Source of the DNA: CAIKZJ01 sp964626015
Lineage (GTDB): Bacteria > Bacteroidota > Ignavibacteria > Tepidaquicellales > Tepidaquicellaceae
Reading direction: 5' to 3'
NCBI GenBank assembly: GCA_964626015.1
Contig: CAZVCC010000007.1
Location: 1-64,000, forward strand
DNA: 64,000 bases
Made by a program: the position numbers and the translations under genes. The notes under the pieces are model-generated. The model had not been told where the DNA came from. It saw only the letters and a list, made by a program, of their open reading frames with translations, and made no database searches. Numbering within the stretch: position 1 is the first letter of the stretch; every line of letters begins with the position of its first letter. Below are positions 1-7,749 of this stretch, piece after piece.

Positions 1-2
1 GG

Positions 3-48
3 GTGGTCAGTTTTCAGGCGAAAAAGTGGTCAGTTTTCAGGCGAAAAA
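3..48. repeat. Two 23-bp direct repeats, possible IS21-type element end
   Basis: The unit GTGGTCAGTTTTCAGGCG followed by five A occurs twice back to back, at 3-25 and 26-48. Several IS21-family elements carry multiple short direct repeats with a TGGTCAGTTTT-like core inside their ends, where the transposase binds. No istA or istB gene is visible; it would lie outside the window to the left. The link to IS21 rests on resemblance to that core only. A short plus-strand reading frame that overlaps the second repeat (26-241) shows no recognisable protein features and I do not call it a gene. Confidence 0.4.
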
Positions 49-449
49 AACATTTAAACGGGTTTATTCTTTTATTCACGCCAATGTCTCCTTGAGAACG
101 GCGGAAAAAAGCCCGAGTTTTGCATTTCTGGGTGCTCTGAGCGAAAAGTTTTTCCGTAAATCCTTTCCACGCCGCAACTCAATTCGGGATTATGTTAATA
201 CTTTTCTCTATTTCCCCATAATTATAAGAAAGAATTTATAGTTGCAATAAAATAAAAAAATTGCTACTTTCAGAAAATAGATAAGCCGATATGAAAATAT
301 TTTACCTTATTTGTAAATCATGTTTTCTAATTTTAACTTTCCCAAGAAAGCGGGAATTCGAAACAATAGTTAATAATAGAAGACTGTTAACAAAGGTTTT
401 TAAATGTTAATTGGTTTTAATATTGAATGACTATATAGGCAACAATAAA
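49..449. other. Gene-free stretch between repeat end and first gene
   Basis: About 400 bases without a supportable gene. The first 190 bases have higher GC than what follows and could be the remainder of an element end; the rest is AT-rich leader sequence before the gene starting at 450. I see no terminator or RNA gene. Confidence 0.4.
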
Positions 450-1181
450 ATGAAATTGAATAAAAAACAAATTGAATACCTTCACAAGATAAATCTTCCT
501 TTTGATTCCAAGGATAGATTGAATGATATAAATTCATTCTTTGAACTATTTGGAAATATCAAAGAACAACATGAAGGGTTTCCATGGGCTACGGGTTTTG
601 GAAAAACTGGGGAAATGGATTTTATAGACCCTAAAATATTTAAGATTGAAAATGAACACGGTAACGCAACATTAACAATAAATAATCAATCAATTACATT
701 TGTAGATCCAATACAAATATTTTACGATACTGTGTATTTTGTTGAATTAATTGATATTTTAGGTAACAATAAACTTATTGCGCTCATAGATAAAGACCCA
801 AATGAACTTAAAATGTTTAATGTCCCTGTATTAGAAGAAACGAGAACTGTTGGTTTGTATGAATGGAATATCCCTTATTATAAATTATGGATTTTAATAA
901 AGGCGTTTGTTTTGGTTGAGTTTACCCCTATGCCAGAATTACAAGATTTTATACATAATGGATACAAAACAACACAAGAACTCGAGAAAGAAAAAGAGGA
1001 AAAACATAGAAAGATATCTTTGAAATGGACGATATTAATTGCTATCACCTCTATTCTTTTAAGTATATGCACAGGAATATTTAATTATTATACATATCGA
1101 GAAGAAAGAATTTATAAAATTCAAAATCAAAAAGATGCTGTTAGGGTAATATTAGTAGATACTTTAAGAGAAAATAAATAA
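450..1181 (+). CDS. Hypothetical protein with a C-terminal membrane helix
   Basis: A 243-residue protein I do not recognise. It begins MKLNKKQIEYLHKI at an ATG at 450; an in-frame TTG at 411 would add 13 residues and is less likely. The first 180 residues look soluble. Then comes a charged stretch rich in E and K (TQELEKEKEEKHRK), one clear transmembrane helix (WTILIAITSILLSICTG) and a short charged tail. The predicted layout is a soluble domain anchored near the C-terminus. The gene is far more AT-rich than the housekeeping genes downstream and, like its neighbour at 1292, sits next to a possible IS end, which suggests recent acquisition. The function is unknown. Confidence 0.6.
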   Translation: MKLNKKQIEYLHKINLPFDSKDRLNDINSFFELFGNIKEQHEGFPWATGFGKTGEMDFIDPKIFKIENEHGNATLTINNQSITFVDPIQIFYDTVYFVELIDILGNNKLIALIDKDPNELKMFNVPVLEETRTVGLYEWNIPYYKLWILIKAFVLVEFTPMPELQDFIHNGYKTTQELEKEKEEKHRKISLKWTILIAITSILLSICTGIFNYYTYREERIYKIQNQKDAVRVILVDTLRENK

Positions 1182-1291
1182 ATTCATGTGTTTTATAGAG
1201 ACTATAGATTAATAAGAGGTTTGATTTGTGATATTAAGGAATGTTTTAATTCGGGTATTTATTTACAAACTAACTTTTAGTTTACTTTTAT

Positions 1292-1678
1292 ATGAATAAT
1301 AAATTTTTTGTTGTTTTTATGAATTTTTTTAAACTACAATCTAAACTGAAAGTATCGTCTCTTAGATTTAACATTATTGCATTTATTGTAAGTGTTTTTT
1401 CTTCAATTTTAACAATTGTTATTGGTATAATTAATATAAATTTTTTGATTAAGGACTTCATTGTTATATCGTTCTTTTATACAATTTTTGTTTTACCTTC
1501 AATTTTAGTAATTTTTGGTTATTTGTATGACTTTATTGAGTTCAGTAGGTTTTATTCTTTTTATAATAATAACGATGTCATTTATAAAAAACGATTTATG
1601 AATTCAAATCGCATTTTCTTAATTGGTTTAGTACTATTTTTAATAGGTGAGATTATCTTTTTGTTATTTTCCATATAA
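1292..1678 (+). CDS. Small multi-pass membrane protein, hypothetical
   Basis: A 128-residue, extremely AT-rich, hydrophobic protein. Hydrophobic segments lie near residues 28-47 (NIIAFIVSVFSSILTIVIGI), 50-64, 66-80 and 108-127, so about four membrane spans are likely. An aromatic and basic stretch (FSRFYSFYNNN) separates the third and fourth. There is no recognisable family motif. It follows the gene at 450 in the same direction after about 110 bases and shares its base composition, so the two may have arrived together. It may be a spurious frame in AT-rich DNA, but the regular pattern of hydrophobic segments argues for a real protein. Confidence 0.5.
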   Translation: MNNKFFVVFMNFFKLQSKLKVSSLRFNIIAFIVSVFSSILTIVIGIININFLIKDFIVISFFYTIFVLPSILVIFGYLYDFIEFSRFYSFYNNNDVIYKKRFMNSNRIFLIGLVLFLIGEIIFLLFSI

Positions 1679-2267
1679 TAAAGGGTTTTATAGATTCTCT
1701 AAACATGGTGAAATAGAAATAGTTCCCCTTACCGATTTTTCTTTACTGAGAGCAGATAGGTCTTGGGCATAGTCTCTCAAGATTTTTAATTCATTAACAC
1801 CTGCATAAAACCTCTTCCAGCAACACACTGGAAACCCCCTTAATATTTTTTCGAATTAAGCAAGGGGCAATTTATTTATATATATTTATTGCAACTTCGT
1901 TTTGCTATTTCTTTATACTTACTTAAAAGTTAGTATGAAGCGCAAAATGGGTAAAAAATCATAATATAAGCCTCCTATAAACCTTAAAACAACATTATTT
2001 TATTTATGTCTGCGTTATGCTTGCGATATGCAAATATGCTTATAGAAGGCTAAAATAACGCTTTTAGAAAAGACGGCAGAAGAAGAAAATAGAAAATTTG
2101 CACACAGAAAGAACTGATTTTTTATGATTTGCGCTGATTTAAAAAGGTCTAAATATAGAATAGAACACAGATTCACACTGATTATGCAGATGAACGCGGA
2201 TATAGAATTTTAACTAATTTCCCGCGGAAAGAAAAAGGAAAGAAAGAACAACAAATAACAGACTTGT
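1679..2267. other. Intergenic stretch with dispersed repeats
   Basis: Nearly 590 bases with no confident gene. Three things are visible. At about 1722-1870 the minus strand has an open stretch without a start codon that could be a decayed gene fragment. At 2007-2028 there are two units of an 11-bp repeat seen again at 19904 and 48979. At about 2099-2205 there are two imperfect copies of a CTGATT/GATTTGCGC-type dispersed repeat, including CAGATTCACACTGATTATGC, related to the 104-bp array downstream. Confidence 0.5.
2007..2028 (+). repeat. Decayed copy of the 11-bp repeat element
   Basis: Two units, TGTCTGCGTTA and TGCTTGCGATA, sit directly after a TTTAT leader. They match the consensus TGCCTGCGATA of the six-unit arrays at 19904-19969 and 48979-49044 apart from single changes, and are followed by degenerate sequence. 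Confidence 0.5.
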
Positions 2268-2792
2268 TTATTCTGTAAACCCTTTCAGCATTTCCTGATA
2301 TACATTGTAAGCATTCATATCAAAACAGACAAATATAACCTTTGCAAAAGATTCGTTATTCTTTAGAAAAATAATAGTTTCGGAAACGGCTATTTCCGTT
2401 GCCGATTTCATCGGATATCTGTAAACCCCGGTACTTATTGCGGGAAACGCTATTGTTGTTATGCCATACTGAACTGCAAGCTCAAAGCATCTTCTGTAAC
2501 AGTTTCTTAAAAGATTTTCTTCGTTATTGTTTCCGTCGCGCCAGACGGGACCTACAGTGTGAATTACGTACTTTGCCTTTAAATTATACCCCTTAGTTAT
2601 TTTTGCGTCGCCCGTACTGCATCCATTAAGCAGTCTGCATTCTTCAAGAAGCTCTTTGCCGGCAGCCCTGTGTATTGAGCCGTCAACACCGCCTCCGCCC
2701 AGCAGTGAGTTGTTTGCCGCGTTAACGATTGCGTCTGTGTTCTGATGTGTAATATCGCCGAGAACTACTTCTATTTTGTTAAGAGCGCACAC
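2268..2792 (-). CDS. Macrodomain protein, ADP-ribose deacetylase family
   Basis: A 174-residue single macrodomain protein close to the YmdB/MACROD type, which remove acetyl from O-acetyl-ADP-ribose or mono-ADP-ribose from proteins. The family loops are intact: GDIT near the N-terminus, NAANNSLLGGGGVDG at about residues 25-39 (ADP-ribose and catalytic loop), HTVGPVW in the middle and PAISTGVYRYP around residue 120 (phosphate loop). The only available start is a GTG at 2792-2790, which lies inside the first unit of the tandem repeat; an in-frame stop is five codons upstream. The family normally starts within one or two residues of KIEVVLGDIT, so MCALN may be repeat-derived. The neighbours do not indicate a partner. 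Confidence 0.9.
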   Translation of the reverse strand: MCALNKIEVVLGDITHQNTDAIVNAANNSLLGGGGVDGSIHRAAGKELLEECRLLNGCSTGDAKITKGYNLKAKYVIHTVGPVWRDGNNNEENLLRNCYRRCFELAVQYGITTIAFPAISTGVYRYPMKSATEIAVSETIIFLKNNESFAKVIFVCFDMNAYNVYQEMLKGFTE

Positions 2793-2819
2793 TGAAAGAG
2801 CTGATTAATTATGATTTGC

Positions 2820-2919
2820 NNNNNNNNNNNNNNNNNNNNNNNNNNNNNNNNNNNNNNNNNNNNNNNNNNNNNNNNNNNNNNNNNNNNNNNNNNNNNNNNN
2901 NNNNNNNNNNNNNNNNNNN
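2820..2919. other. Assembly gap of 100 N
   Basis: Exactly 100 N, a conventional placeholder length. The 35 bases before it and the 69 bases after it (from unit start to unit start) join into one complete 104-bp unit, so the gap probably hides zero or more further copies of the repeat, and its true size is unknown. Confidence 0.97.
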
Positions 2920-3204
2920 ACTGATTAAACAATTTAATATTTAAGAAAATTTAAAATGCCTTTCTTTGCTTTTCTAAATTAAAGATAAGCGCACACTGAA
3001 AGAGCTGATTAATTATGATTTGCACTGATTAAACAATTTAATATTTAAGAAAATTTAAAATGCCTTTCTTTGCTTTTCAAAATTAAAGATAAGCGCACAC
3101 TGAAAGAGCTGATTAATTATGATTTGCGCTGATAAAACAAAGTAATATTTAAGAATATTAAGAATGCTTTATATTGATTTTCAAATTTAAAGAAAGGCGA
3201 ACAC

Positions 3205-3240
3205 CTGCCTGAAGTCTGACCTGCGGCGGGCAGGCGGAAA
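3205..3240. repeat. Hairpin-forming insert within the last repeat unit
   Basis: The fourth 104-bp unit contains a GC-rich segment starting CCTGCCTGAAGTC and ending GGCGGGCAGGCGG. Its ends are complementary (CCTGCC with GGCAGG), so it can fold into a hairpin, and its composition differs from the AT-rich array around it. It is absent from the other units. Confidence 0.5.
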
Positions 3241-3300
3241 AGCTGATTAATTATGAACTGCCTTTGATAGTCAGGTTTACACTGATAAATAATGTAATAT

Positions 3301-4122
3301 TTAAGAGTATCGGGCATTGTGTACTTCGCGTTTTGGTAATGGAAATTTTATACCCTCCTTCTTAAACTCCTGAAGGATTCTGTAGTTTATCTGTGAGCGG
3401 ATAGCGGCATACATTTCCTGATCTTTAATCCACACCCATAATTTAGTAAGGATGCCGAGTTCGTTTATCTCCGAAAAGGAAACACTTGGCGGGAATTCTT
3501 TCAGAACGAGGTCGTTTTCGTTGCCGAGTCTTATGAGTATTTCTTTTACTTTTTCAAAATCTGCCTCATGCGAAATTGTTATCGGAATTTCTATCTGCGT
3601 CTTGTTTACGTAGCTCCGGTTAATAACTTCTTTCTCTATGAAGAAAGAGTTTGGAACAATTATCATAACTCCGGAATTGGTTTCAACTTTCGTGCTTCTG
3701 GCTGATATAGAAACTACCGTGCCCATCTTTCCCGCTATTTCAATAAAGTCGCCTTCTTTTATGGGACGCTCAAACAGTATTATCAGCCCGCTTATAAAGT
3801 TGTTCGCGATGTTTTGCAAGCCAAAACCAATTCCTACCATTATTGCCGCACCGCCTGCAAATAAAAGGGATACGTTTATACCGGCTGAACTTAATGCAAT
3901 CAGAAAACCAATAACCAGTAGAAAATAATTTATGATTCTTGCAATGGAACGCGCGACCCCTTCGCTGATTTCGTTTCGAGGAAAGACGCGTTTAAGCAGA
4001 AAGCGCCGGATAAGTTTTGAAATTATTAGAATGAATACAAAAACGGAAGCAAAGACAATTACTGAAATCGGCGTTATTGCCTGCCCGCTTAATTTAAACA
4101 ATTCGTAATGCAAAAAGTCCAT
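3301..4122 (-). CDS. Small-conductance mechanosensitive channel, MscS family
   Basis: A 273-residue inner-membrane channel of the short MscS type, which opens under membrane tension to release solutes during hypo-osmotic shock. Two hydrophobic helices lie at about residues 17-38 and 62-82, followed by the Gly/Ala-rich pore-lining third helix (LLFAGGAAIMVGIGFG) and the family sequence GLQNIANNFISGL at about 101-113. The cytosolic beta domain follows (IKEGDFIEIAGKMGTV, then VPNS). It is the last gene of a five-gene minus-strand run, 15 bp after panB, and its stop abuts the 104-bp array. Confidence 0.93.
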   Translation of the reverse strand: MDFLHYELFKLSGQAITPISVIVFASVFVFILIISKLIRRFLLKRVFPRNEISEGVARSIARIINYFLLVIGFLIALSSAGINVSLLFAGGAAIMVGIGFGLQNIANNFISGLIILFERPIKEGDFIEIAGKMGTVVSISARSTKVETNSGVMIIVPNSFFIEKEVINRSYVNKTQIEIPITISHEADFEKVKEILIRLGNENDLVLKEFPPSVSFSEINELGILTKLWVWIKDQEMYAAIRSQINYRILQEFKKEGIKFPLPKREVHNARYS

Positions 4123-4137
4123 GTTTAATTTTTTATG

Positions 4138-4965
4138 TTAATAGCTTTCGTCATCGGTCGGAAACTTATTCTCTTTAACGTCGCTTATATAACGCCTGAA
4201 GGCATCTTTCATGTCCTGTGCAAGATTCATGTACTTTCTCACAAATCTCGGTTTAAACTCCTCTATCATGCCGAGCATATCCTGCGTGACGAGCACCTGC
4301 CCGTCGCAGTAAGGTCCGGCTCCTATGCCGATTGTCGGAATTGTAAGCGCCTCGGAAATTTTCTTCCCGAGCTTTGCAGGGATTTTTTCGAGCACTATCG
4401 CAAAACATCCCGCCTTCTGTAAAATCATGGCGTCTTTATAAATCTGGTCGGCTTCCGATTTATCTATACCGCGCGTCTTATAGCTTCCGAATTTGTTTAT
4501 CGACTGAGGTGTCAGTCCAAGGTGACCCATCACGGGTATCCCAATCTCGACAAGCCTTTTTACGGTACCCGCAATGTAGTTACCGCCCTCCATTTTTATT
4601 GCGTCGCATCCGGTCAGCTTCATCACCTTTCCGCAATTTCGAACGGCATCGTCCTCTCCAACCTGATAACTCATAAAGGTCATGTCCGCGACTACCATCG
4701 CTCTGACAACTCCTTTGCGTGCTATCGAGGTGTGGTATATCATATCCTCAAGCGTAACGGGAAGAGTTGTTTCATTTCCCTGAATAACGTTACTGAGCGA
4801 ATCGCCCACAAGCACAAGCTCTATTCCTGATGCATCAAGGAATTTCGCTGTAAGATAGTCATATCCCGTCAGCATTGTTATCTTTTCGTGGTGGTCTTTC
4901 ATAAGCTGCAGAACTTTTGTGGTTATATGCTGCGCTTCTTTCGAGATTAATTTTTTAACAGGCAT
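4138..4965 (-). CDS. panB: 3-methyl-2-oxobutanoate hydroxymethyltransferase (ketopantoate hydroxymethyltransferase)
   Basis: This enzyme adds a hydroxymethyl group from 5,10-methylene-tetrahydrofolate to alpha-ketoisovalerate, the first committed step of pantothenate and CoA synthesis, in the cytosol. The 275-residue length is normal. Family signatures are intact: MLTGYDYLTAKFLDASGI, the metal-binding LVGDSL, the segment MTFMSYQ, AIKMEGG, GHLGLTPQS and GIGAGPYCDGQVLV. Its start overlaps the end of the CYTH gene by 11 bp, so the two are probably translationally coupled. No panC or panD gene is seen in the window. Confidence 0.97.
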   Translation of the reverse strand: MPVKKLISKEAQHITTKVLQLMKDHHEKITMLTGYDYLTAKFLDASGIELVLVGDSLSNVIQGNETTLPVTLEDMIYHTSIARKGVVRAMVVADMTFMSYQVGEDDAVRNCGKVMKLTGCDAIKMEGGNYIAGTVKRLVEIGIPVMGHLGLTPQSINKFGSYKTRGIDKSEADQIYKDAMILQKAGCFAIVLEKIPAKLGKKISEALTIPTIGIGAGPYCDGQVLVTQDMLGMIEEFKPRFVRKYMNLAQDMKDAFRRYISDVKENKFPTDDESY

Positions 4966-5485
4966 TTACTCCCCCTTTTCTTAATAATAAATCTGAATAA
5001 GATACTTTAATAAATTGTTTTTCATCAAGCTCGAAATATTCTACGAGTTTTTCCATGTCTTTCCTTGCTTTCGAAATCGTTTTGATTATTACTTCAAACT
5101 CCAGAAATTTCCCGAGTCCTTTAACTATGTCTATGTGTATTCTAATATTGTCTGCTATAAAGATTTCTCTTTCCTTCTTAACTGTAACAAGTTTCTTGTA
5201 CAACGAATTTAGTATACCCTTCAAAGCCTGCGGCGTGTCTGTCTCGGCAATCGTATATTCGGAAACCCGCTTCCGCTCTCTGTTTCCGCGGTAATAGTGT
5301 ATTAGGTTTCCCTTAATGCCGTCAATTATTCTTAGCTTAAGCCGCCCTTCTTTGACCTTGTAATAAATGTCTTCCTGCTTTTGTTTAAATGCCACGTGCT
5401 TTTTACCTTTGCAAAATTCCTTAGCGAGCCTTCTTGCTTCTCCGAAATTCCTTATGCTTACTTTTATCTCAAGATTCTTTCTCAT
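4955..5485 (-). CDS. CYTH-domain protein, class IV adenylate cyclase-like
   Basis: A 176-residue protein with the CYTH (CyaB/thiamine triphosphatase) fold, whose members act on triphosphates in a beta tunnel. The N-terminal strand NLEIKVSI carries the ExK signature. Further alternating basic and acidic strands are visible: LKLRIIDG, YRGNRERKRVSEY with clustered Arg/Lys for triphosphate binding, and KFLEFEVII with paired Glu for metal binding. It could be a CyaB-type adenylate cyclase or a triphosphatase; the sequence alone does not decide. It overlaps lpxA by 4 bp (ATGA) and panB by 11 bp. Confidence 0.82.
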   Translation of the reverse strand: MRKNLEIKVSIRNFGEARRLAKEFCKGKKHVAFKQKQEDIYYKVKEGRLKLRIIDGIKGNLIHYYRGNRERKRVSEYTIAETDTPQALKGILNSLYKKLVTVKKEREIFIADNIRIHIDIVKGLGKFLEFEVIIKTISKARKDMEKLVEYFELDEKQFIKVSYSDLLLRKGGVNAC

Positions 5486-6255
5486 TTTTCCTTGTCCGTA
5501 AGTATTCCGCGCGTGCTTTTTGAAATAAATTCTATTATCAAATCTGTTTCTTTTGTTTGCGGTTGAACGTATTTAATCTCCTTTACGGCATCGGAAATGT
5601 TTCGTCCTGATTTATAAAGTAATCTGTAAAACTCTTTTATTGAATCTATTTGCTCTTGTGTGAATCCCCGTCTCTTTAAGCCTATTACGTTCACTCCTTC
5701 GTACTTCATCGGGTTGCTGCCTGCTATAATATAAGGCGGTACATCTTTCACGGCTTTTGTGAATCCGGCAAGTAATGTATGCGCACCTATTTTAACAAAC
5801 TGGTGAACGGCAACAAGTCCTCCAACAATTGCCCAATTGCCAACTTCTACATGTCCTCCAAGGTTTCCGCTGTTAGCTATTATTGCGTTATCCCCTACTA
5901 CACAATCATGCGCAACATGCGAGTATGCCATTAGCAGGCAGTTCTTGCCGACAACCGTTTTACCGTTTGCCTTTGTTCCTCTGTTAAGCGTTGCGTATTC
6001 GCGGACCACTGTATTTTTGCCTATTTCAAGCGTTGTAACCTCCCCGCCGAATTTTAGGTCTTGTGGAATCGTTGAAATTACGGCACCATGATGAAGCTTA
6101 ACGTTGTCAGATATTCTTGCTCCGTCGTCAATTATTACATTAGAACCTATTGTAACATTATTCCCGATTATCACGTCGTCTTTGATAACCGTAAAGTCAC
6201 CGATTGTAACATTGGTACCAATTTTTGCTTTGTTGCTTACAGAGTTCAACGCCAT
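5482..6255 (-). CDS. lpxA: Acyl-ACP--UDP-N-acetylglucosamine O-acyltransferase
   Basis: The first enzyme of lipid A synthesis, moving a 3-hydroxyacyl chain from acyl carrier protein to UDP-GlcNAc in the cytosol. The 257 residues contain many hexapeptide repeats of the left-handed beta helix (IGTNVTIGD, IGNNVTIGSNV and so on). The segment AYSHVAHDC holds the catalytic base, probably His116 with His113 nearby, and NSGNLGGHVEVG and GGLVAVHQFVKIG follow. The C-terminal alpha-helical cap begins near GLKRRGFT. It shows that the organism makes an outer membrane. It starts 3 bp after the glycosyltransferase gene and overlaps the CYTH gene by 4 bp. No other lpx gene is in the window. Confidence 0.96.
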   Translation of the reverse strand: MALNSVSNKAKIGTNVTIGDFTVIKDDVIIGNNVTIGSNVIIDDGARISDNVKLHHGAVISTIPQDLKFGGEVTTLEIGKNTVVREYATLNRGTKANGKTVVGKNCLLMAYSHVAHDCVVGDNAIIANSGNLGGHVEVGNWAIVGGLVAVHQFVKIGAHTLLAGFTKAVKDVPPYIIAGSNPMKYEGVNVIGLKRRGFTQEQIDSIKEFYRLLYKSGRNISDAVKEIKYVQPQTKETDLIIEFISKSTRGILTDKEK

Positions 6256-6258
6256 AGC

Positions 6259-7362
6259 CTACAATGTTTTTTCTATTAAGAAGTCTTCCTGATTTGCATT
6301 TTGCTTTGTTATCATCTCGGCAATCAATCCCAGCGAGAAGAACTGCACGCCGACTATCGCCAGAAGCACACCCGCTATGAACAAAGGCCTGTTGCTTATG
6401 TACGCCCCCTCCACAAACTTCATGATTGTAAGGTATGCAATGATAACAAAACCCGCAGCACCCGAAAGCATGCCGAGCATACCGAAAAGATGAAGCGGTT
6501 TCTTTATGTATTTAGTCGTAAACATTACCGTCAGCACGTCCAGGAATCCGTTTATAAACCTGCTTGCTCCGAACTTTGTCTTACCAAATTTTCTCGGATG
6601 ATGCTTTACAATTTTTTCGGTTACTTTAAAACCTGATAAGTATGCAAGAGCAGGCAGGTAGCGGTGCATCTCGCCGTAAACCTTCAGCGACTTAACCACG
6701 TCTTTTCTGTATGCCTTCAAGCCGCAGTTGAAATCGTGCAGCCGTACACCCGAAACCTTAGATGTTACATAATTAAAAATCTTTGATGTATTTCTCTTTA
6801 TGAACGGGTCGTATCTTACTTTCTTCCATCCCGAAACAAGGTCGTATCCCGACTGTAAAATCTTTATTAAATCAGGGATTTCTCTGGGGTCGTCCTGCAG
6901 GTCTGCATCCATCGTTATCACAAAACTTCCTTTTGCCGCCTTGAATCCCGCAGAAAGAGCCGCCGACTTACCATAGTTCTTTCTGAATTTTATGCATTTA
7001 AACCTTTTGTTTGAAGTGTTAAGCTCTCGGATTTTATCGAATGATTTGTCCGTGCTTCCGTCGTCCACAAAAATCACTTCATAGTTGCAGTTCATTGAAC
7101 CAAGCACGTTTTCAAGCAAACCCGCAAGCTCTTTTAGTGATTCCTCTTCGTTTAGTAACGGCACAACCACCGATACTGACTGATTGTTCAGGTTTAATAC
7201 CTTGCTATCTTCCCTTGCCTCGTTTTGTACCTGTTGATTATCTTTCTTGTAGCTTTTTTGCCTGTTATGATATCTTTTCCTGTAATTTTGTCTCCCCCGG
7301 TTAAAACCGGGTTTGTTCTTCTGTCCGCCGTGGTTTTTATCTTTTCCGCTGCTATCCTGCAT
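6259..7362 (-). CDS. Family 2 glycosyltransferase, polyprenyl-phosphate sugar transferase type
   Basis: A 367-residue membrane-associated GT-A enzyme resembling dolichyl/undecaprenyl-phosphate mannosyl- or glucosyltransferases (DPM1/GtrB/ArnC type). The catalytic core starts at about residue 62 (VSVVVPLLNEEESL), with the nucleotide-binding FVDDGSTD at 98-105 (Asp100, Asp101), the metal-binding DADLQDDP at 152-159 and FGKTKFGASRF near 255. Two transmembrane helices follow (about 280-305 and 320-345). The first 55 residues are an unusual low-complexity tail rich in K, N, Q and R, absent from standard family members. It heads the operon with lpxA, which fits a role in envelope glycan synthesis. 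Confidence 0.88.
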   Translation of the reverse strand: MQDSSGKDKNHGGQKNKPGFNRGRQNYRKRYHNRQKSYKKDNQQVQNEAREDSKVLNLNNQSVSVVVPLLNEEESLKELAGLLENVLGSMNCNYEVIFVDDGSTDKSFDKIRELNTSNKRFKCIKFRKNYGKSAALSAGFKAAKGSFVITMDADLQDDPREIPDLIKILQSGYDLVSGWKKVRYDPFIKRNTSKIFNYVTSKVSGVRLHDFNCGLKAYRKDVVKSLKVYGEMHRYLPALAYLSGFKVTEKIVKHHPRKFGKTKFGASRFINGFLDVLTVMFTTKYIKKPLHLFGMLGMLSGAAGFVIIAYLTIMKFVEGAYISNRPLFIAGVLLAIVGVQFFSLGLIAEMITKQNANQEDFLIEKTL

Positions 7363-7749
7363 AAATTTATTTTTTACTTTAACCTTAAATATAACGATTT
7401 AAAAAAGTGTATTGTATTCAAAAAGATTCTATCGTTTTCTCAGACTCTTATTCACGGTTTTTACCACGTTTTTCTTTTCTTAATCTATATGTAGCATAAT
7501 ATCAAAACTCTTTCTGTCTGAAATCTGCCCAAATAGCGATGTTCTCTTCCCCTCTCTTTCTCGCGGGCAATAAATTAACTATCTCTATACACGTCAACCT
7601 GTCCAATCCGTGTGAATCAGTGTTCTATTAAATGAATGATTTTCAATTGATTTTATTCTATAAAAAATTGATATTTAATAATATCGTTAATTAAATAATA
7701 TTAAAGATAGCCGGATTTTTATCACTTTTATTAATAAAATAGTTTATCG
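7363..7749. other. Intergenic stretch between divergent genes
   Basis: About 390 bases between the start of the minus-strand glycosyltransferase operon and the plus-strand propeller gene, so it should contain promoters for both. A dispersed repeat lies at about 7595-7635 (CAATCCGTGTGAATCAGTGT), the reverse complement of a sequence like that at 2160-2185. The last 100 bases are very AT-rich. I see no RNA gene. Confidence 0.5.

Larger units (their letters stand above)
2785..3300. repeat. 104-bp tandem repeat array, interrupted by the assembly gap
   Basis: Units begin with GCGCACACTGAAAGAGCTGA at 2785, 2989 and 3093, and a diverged unit starts with GCGAACAC at 3197; the spacing is exactly 104 bp once the N run is removed. 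The units at 2989 and 3093 are nearly identical over most of their length. The array fills the space between the macrodomain gene and mscS. The unit has internal CTGATTA repeats and resembles dispersed sequences at about 2099-2205 and 7595-7635. Confidence 0.85.

Noticed and set aside
26..241. Plus-strand reading frame of 71 codons at the window start
   Set aside because: It starts within the direct repeat, has no family features and no ribosome binding site; it is probably chance.
878..1072. Minus-strand frame inside the 450 gene
   Set aside because: It is the antisense shadow of the gene with no independent evidence.
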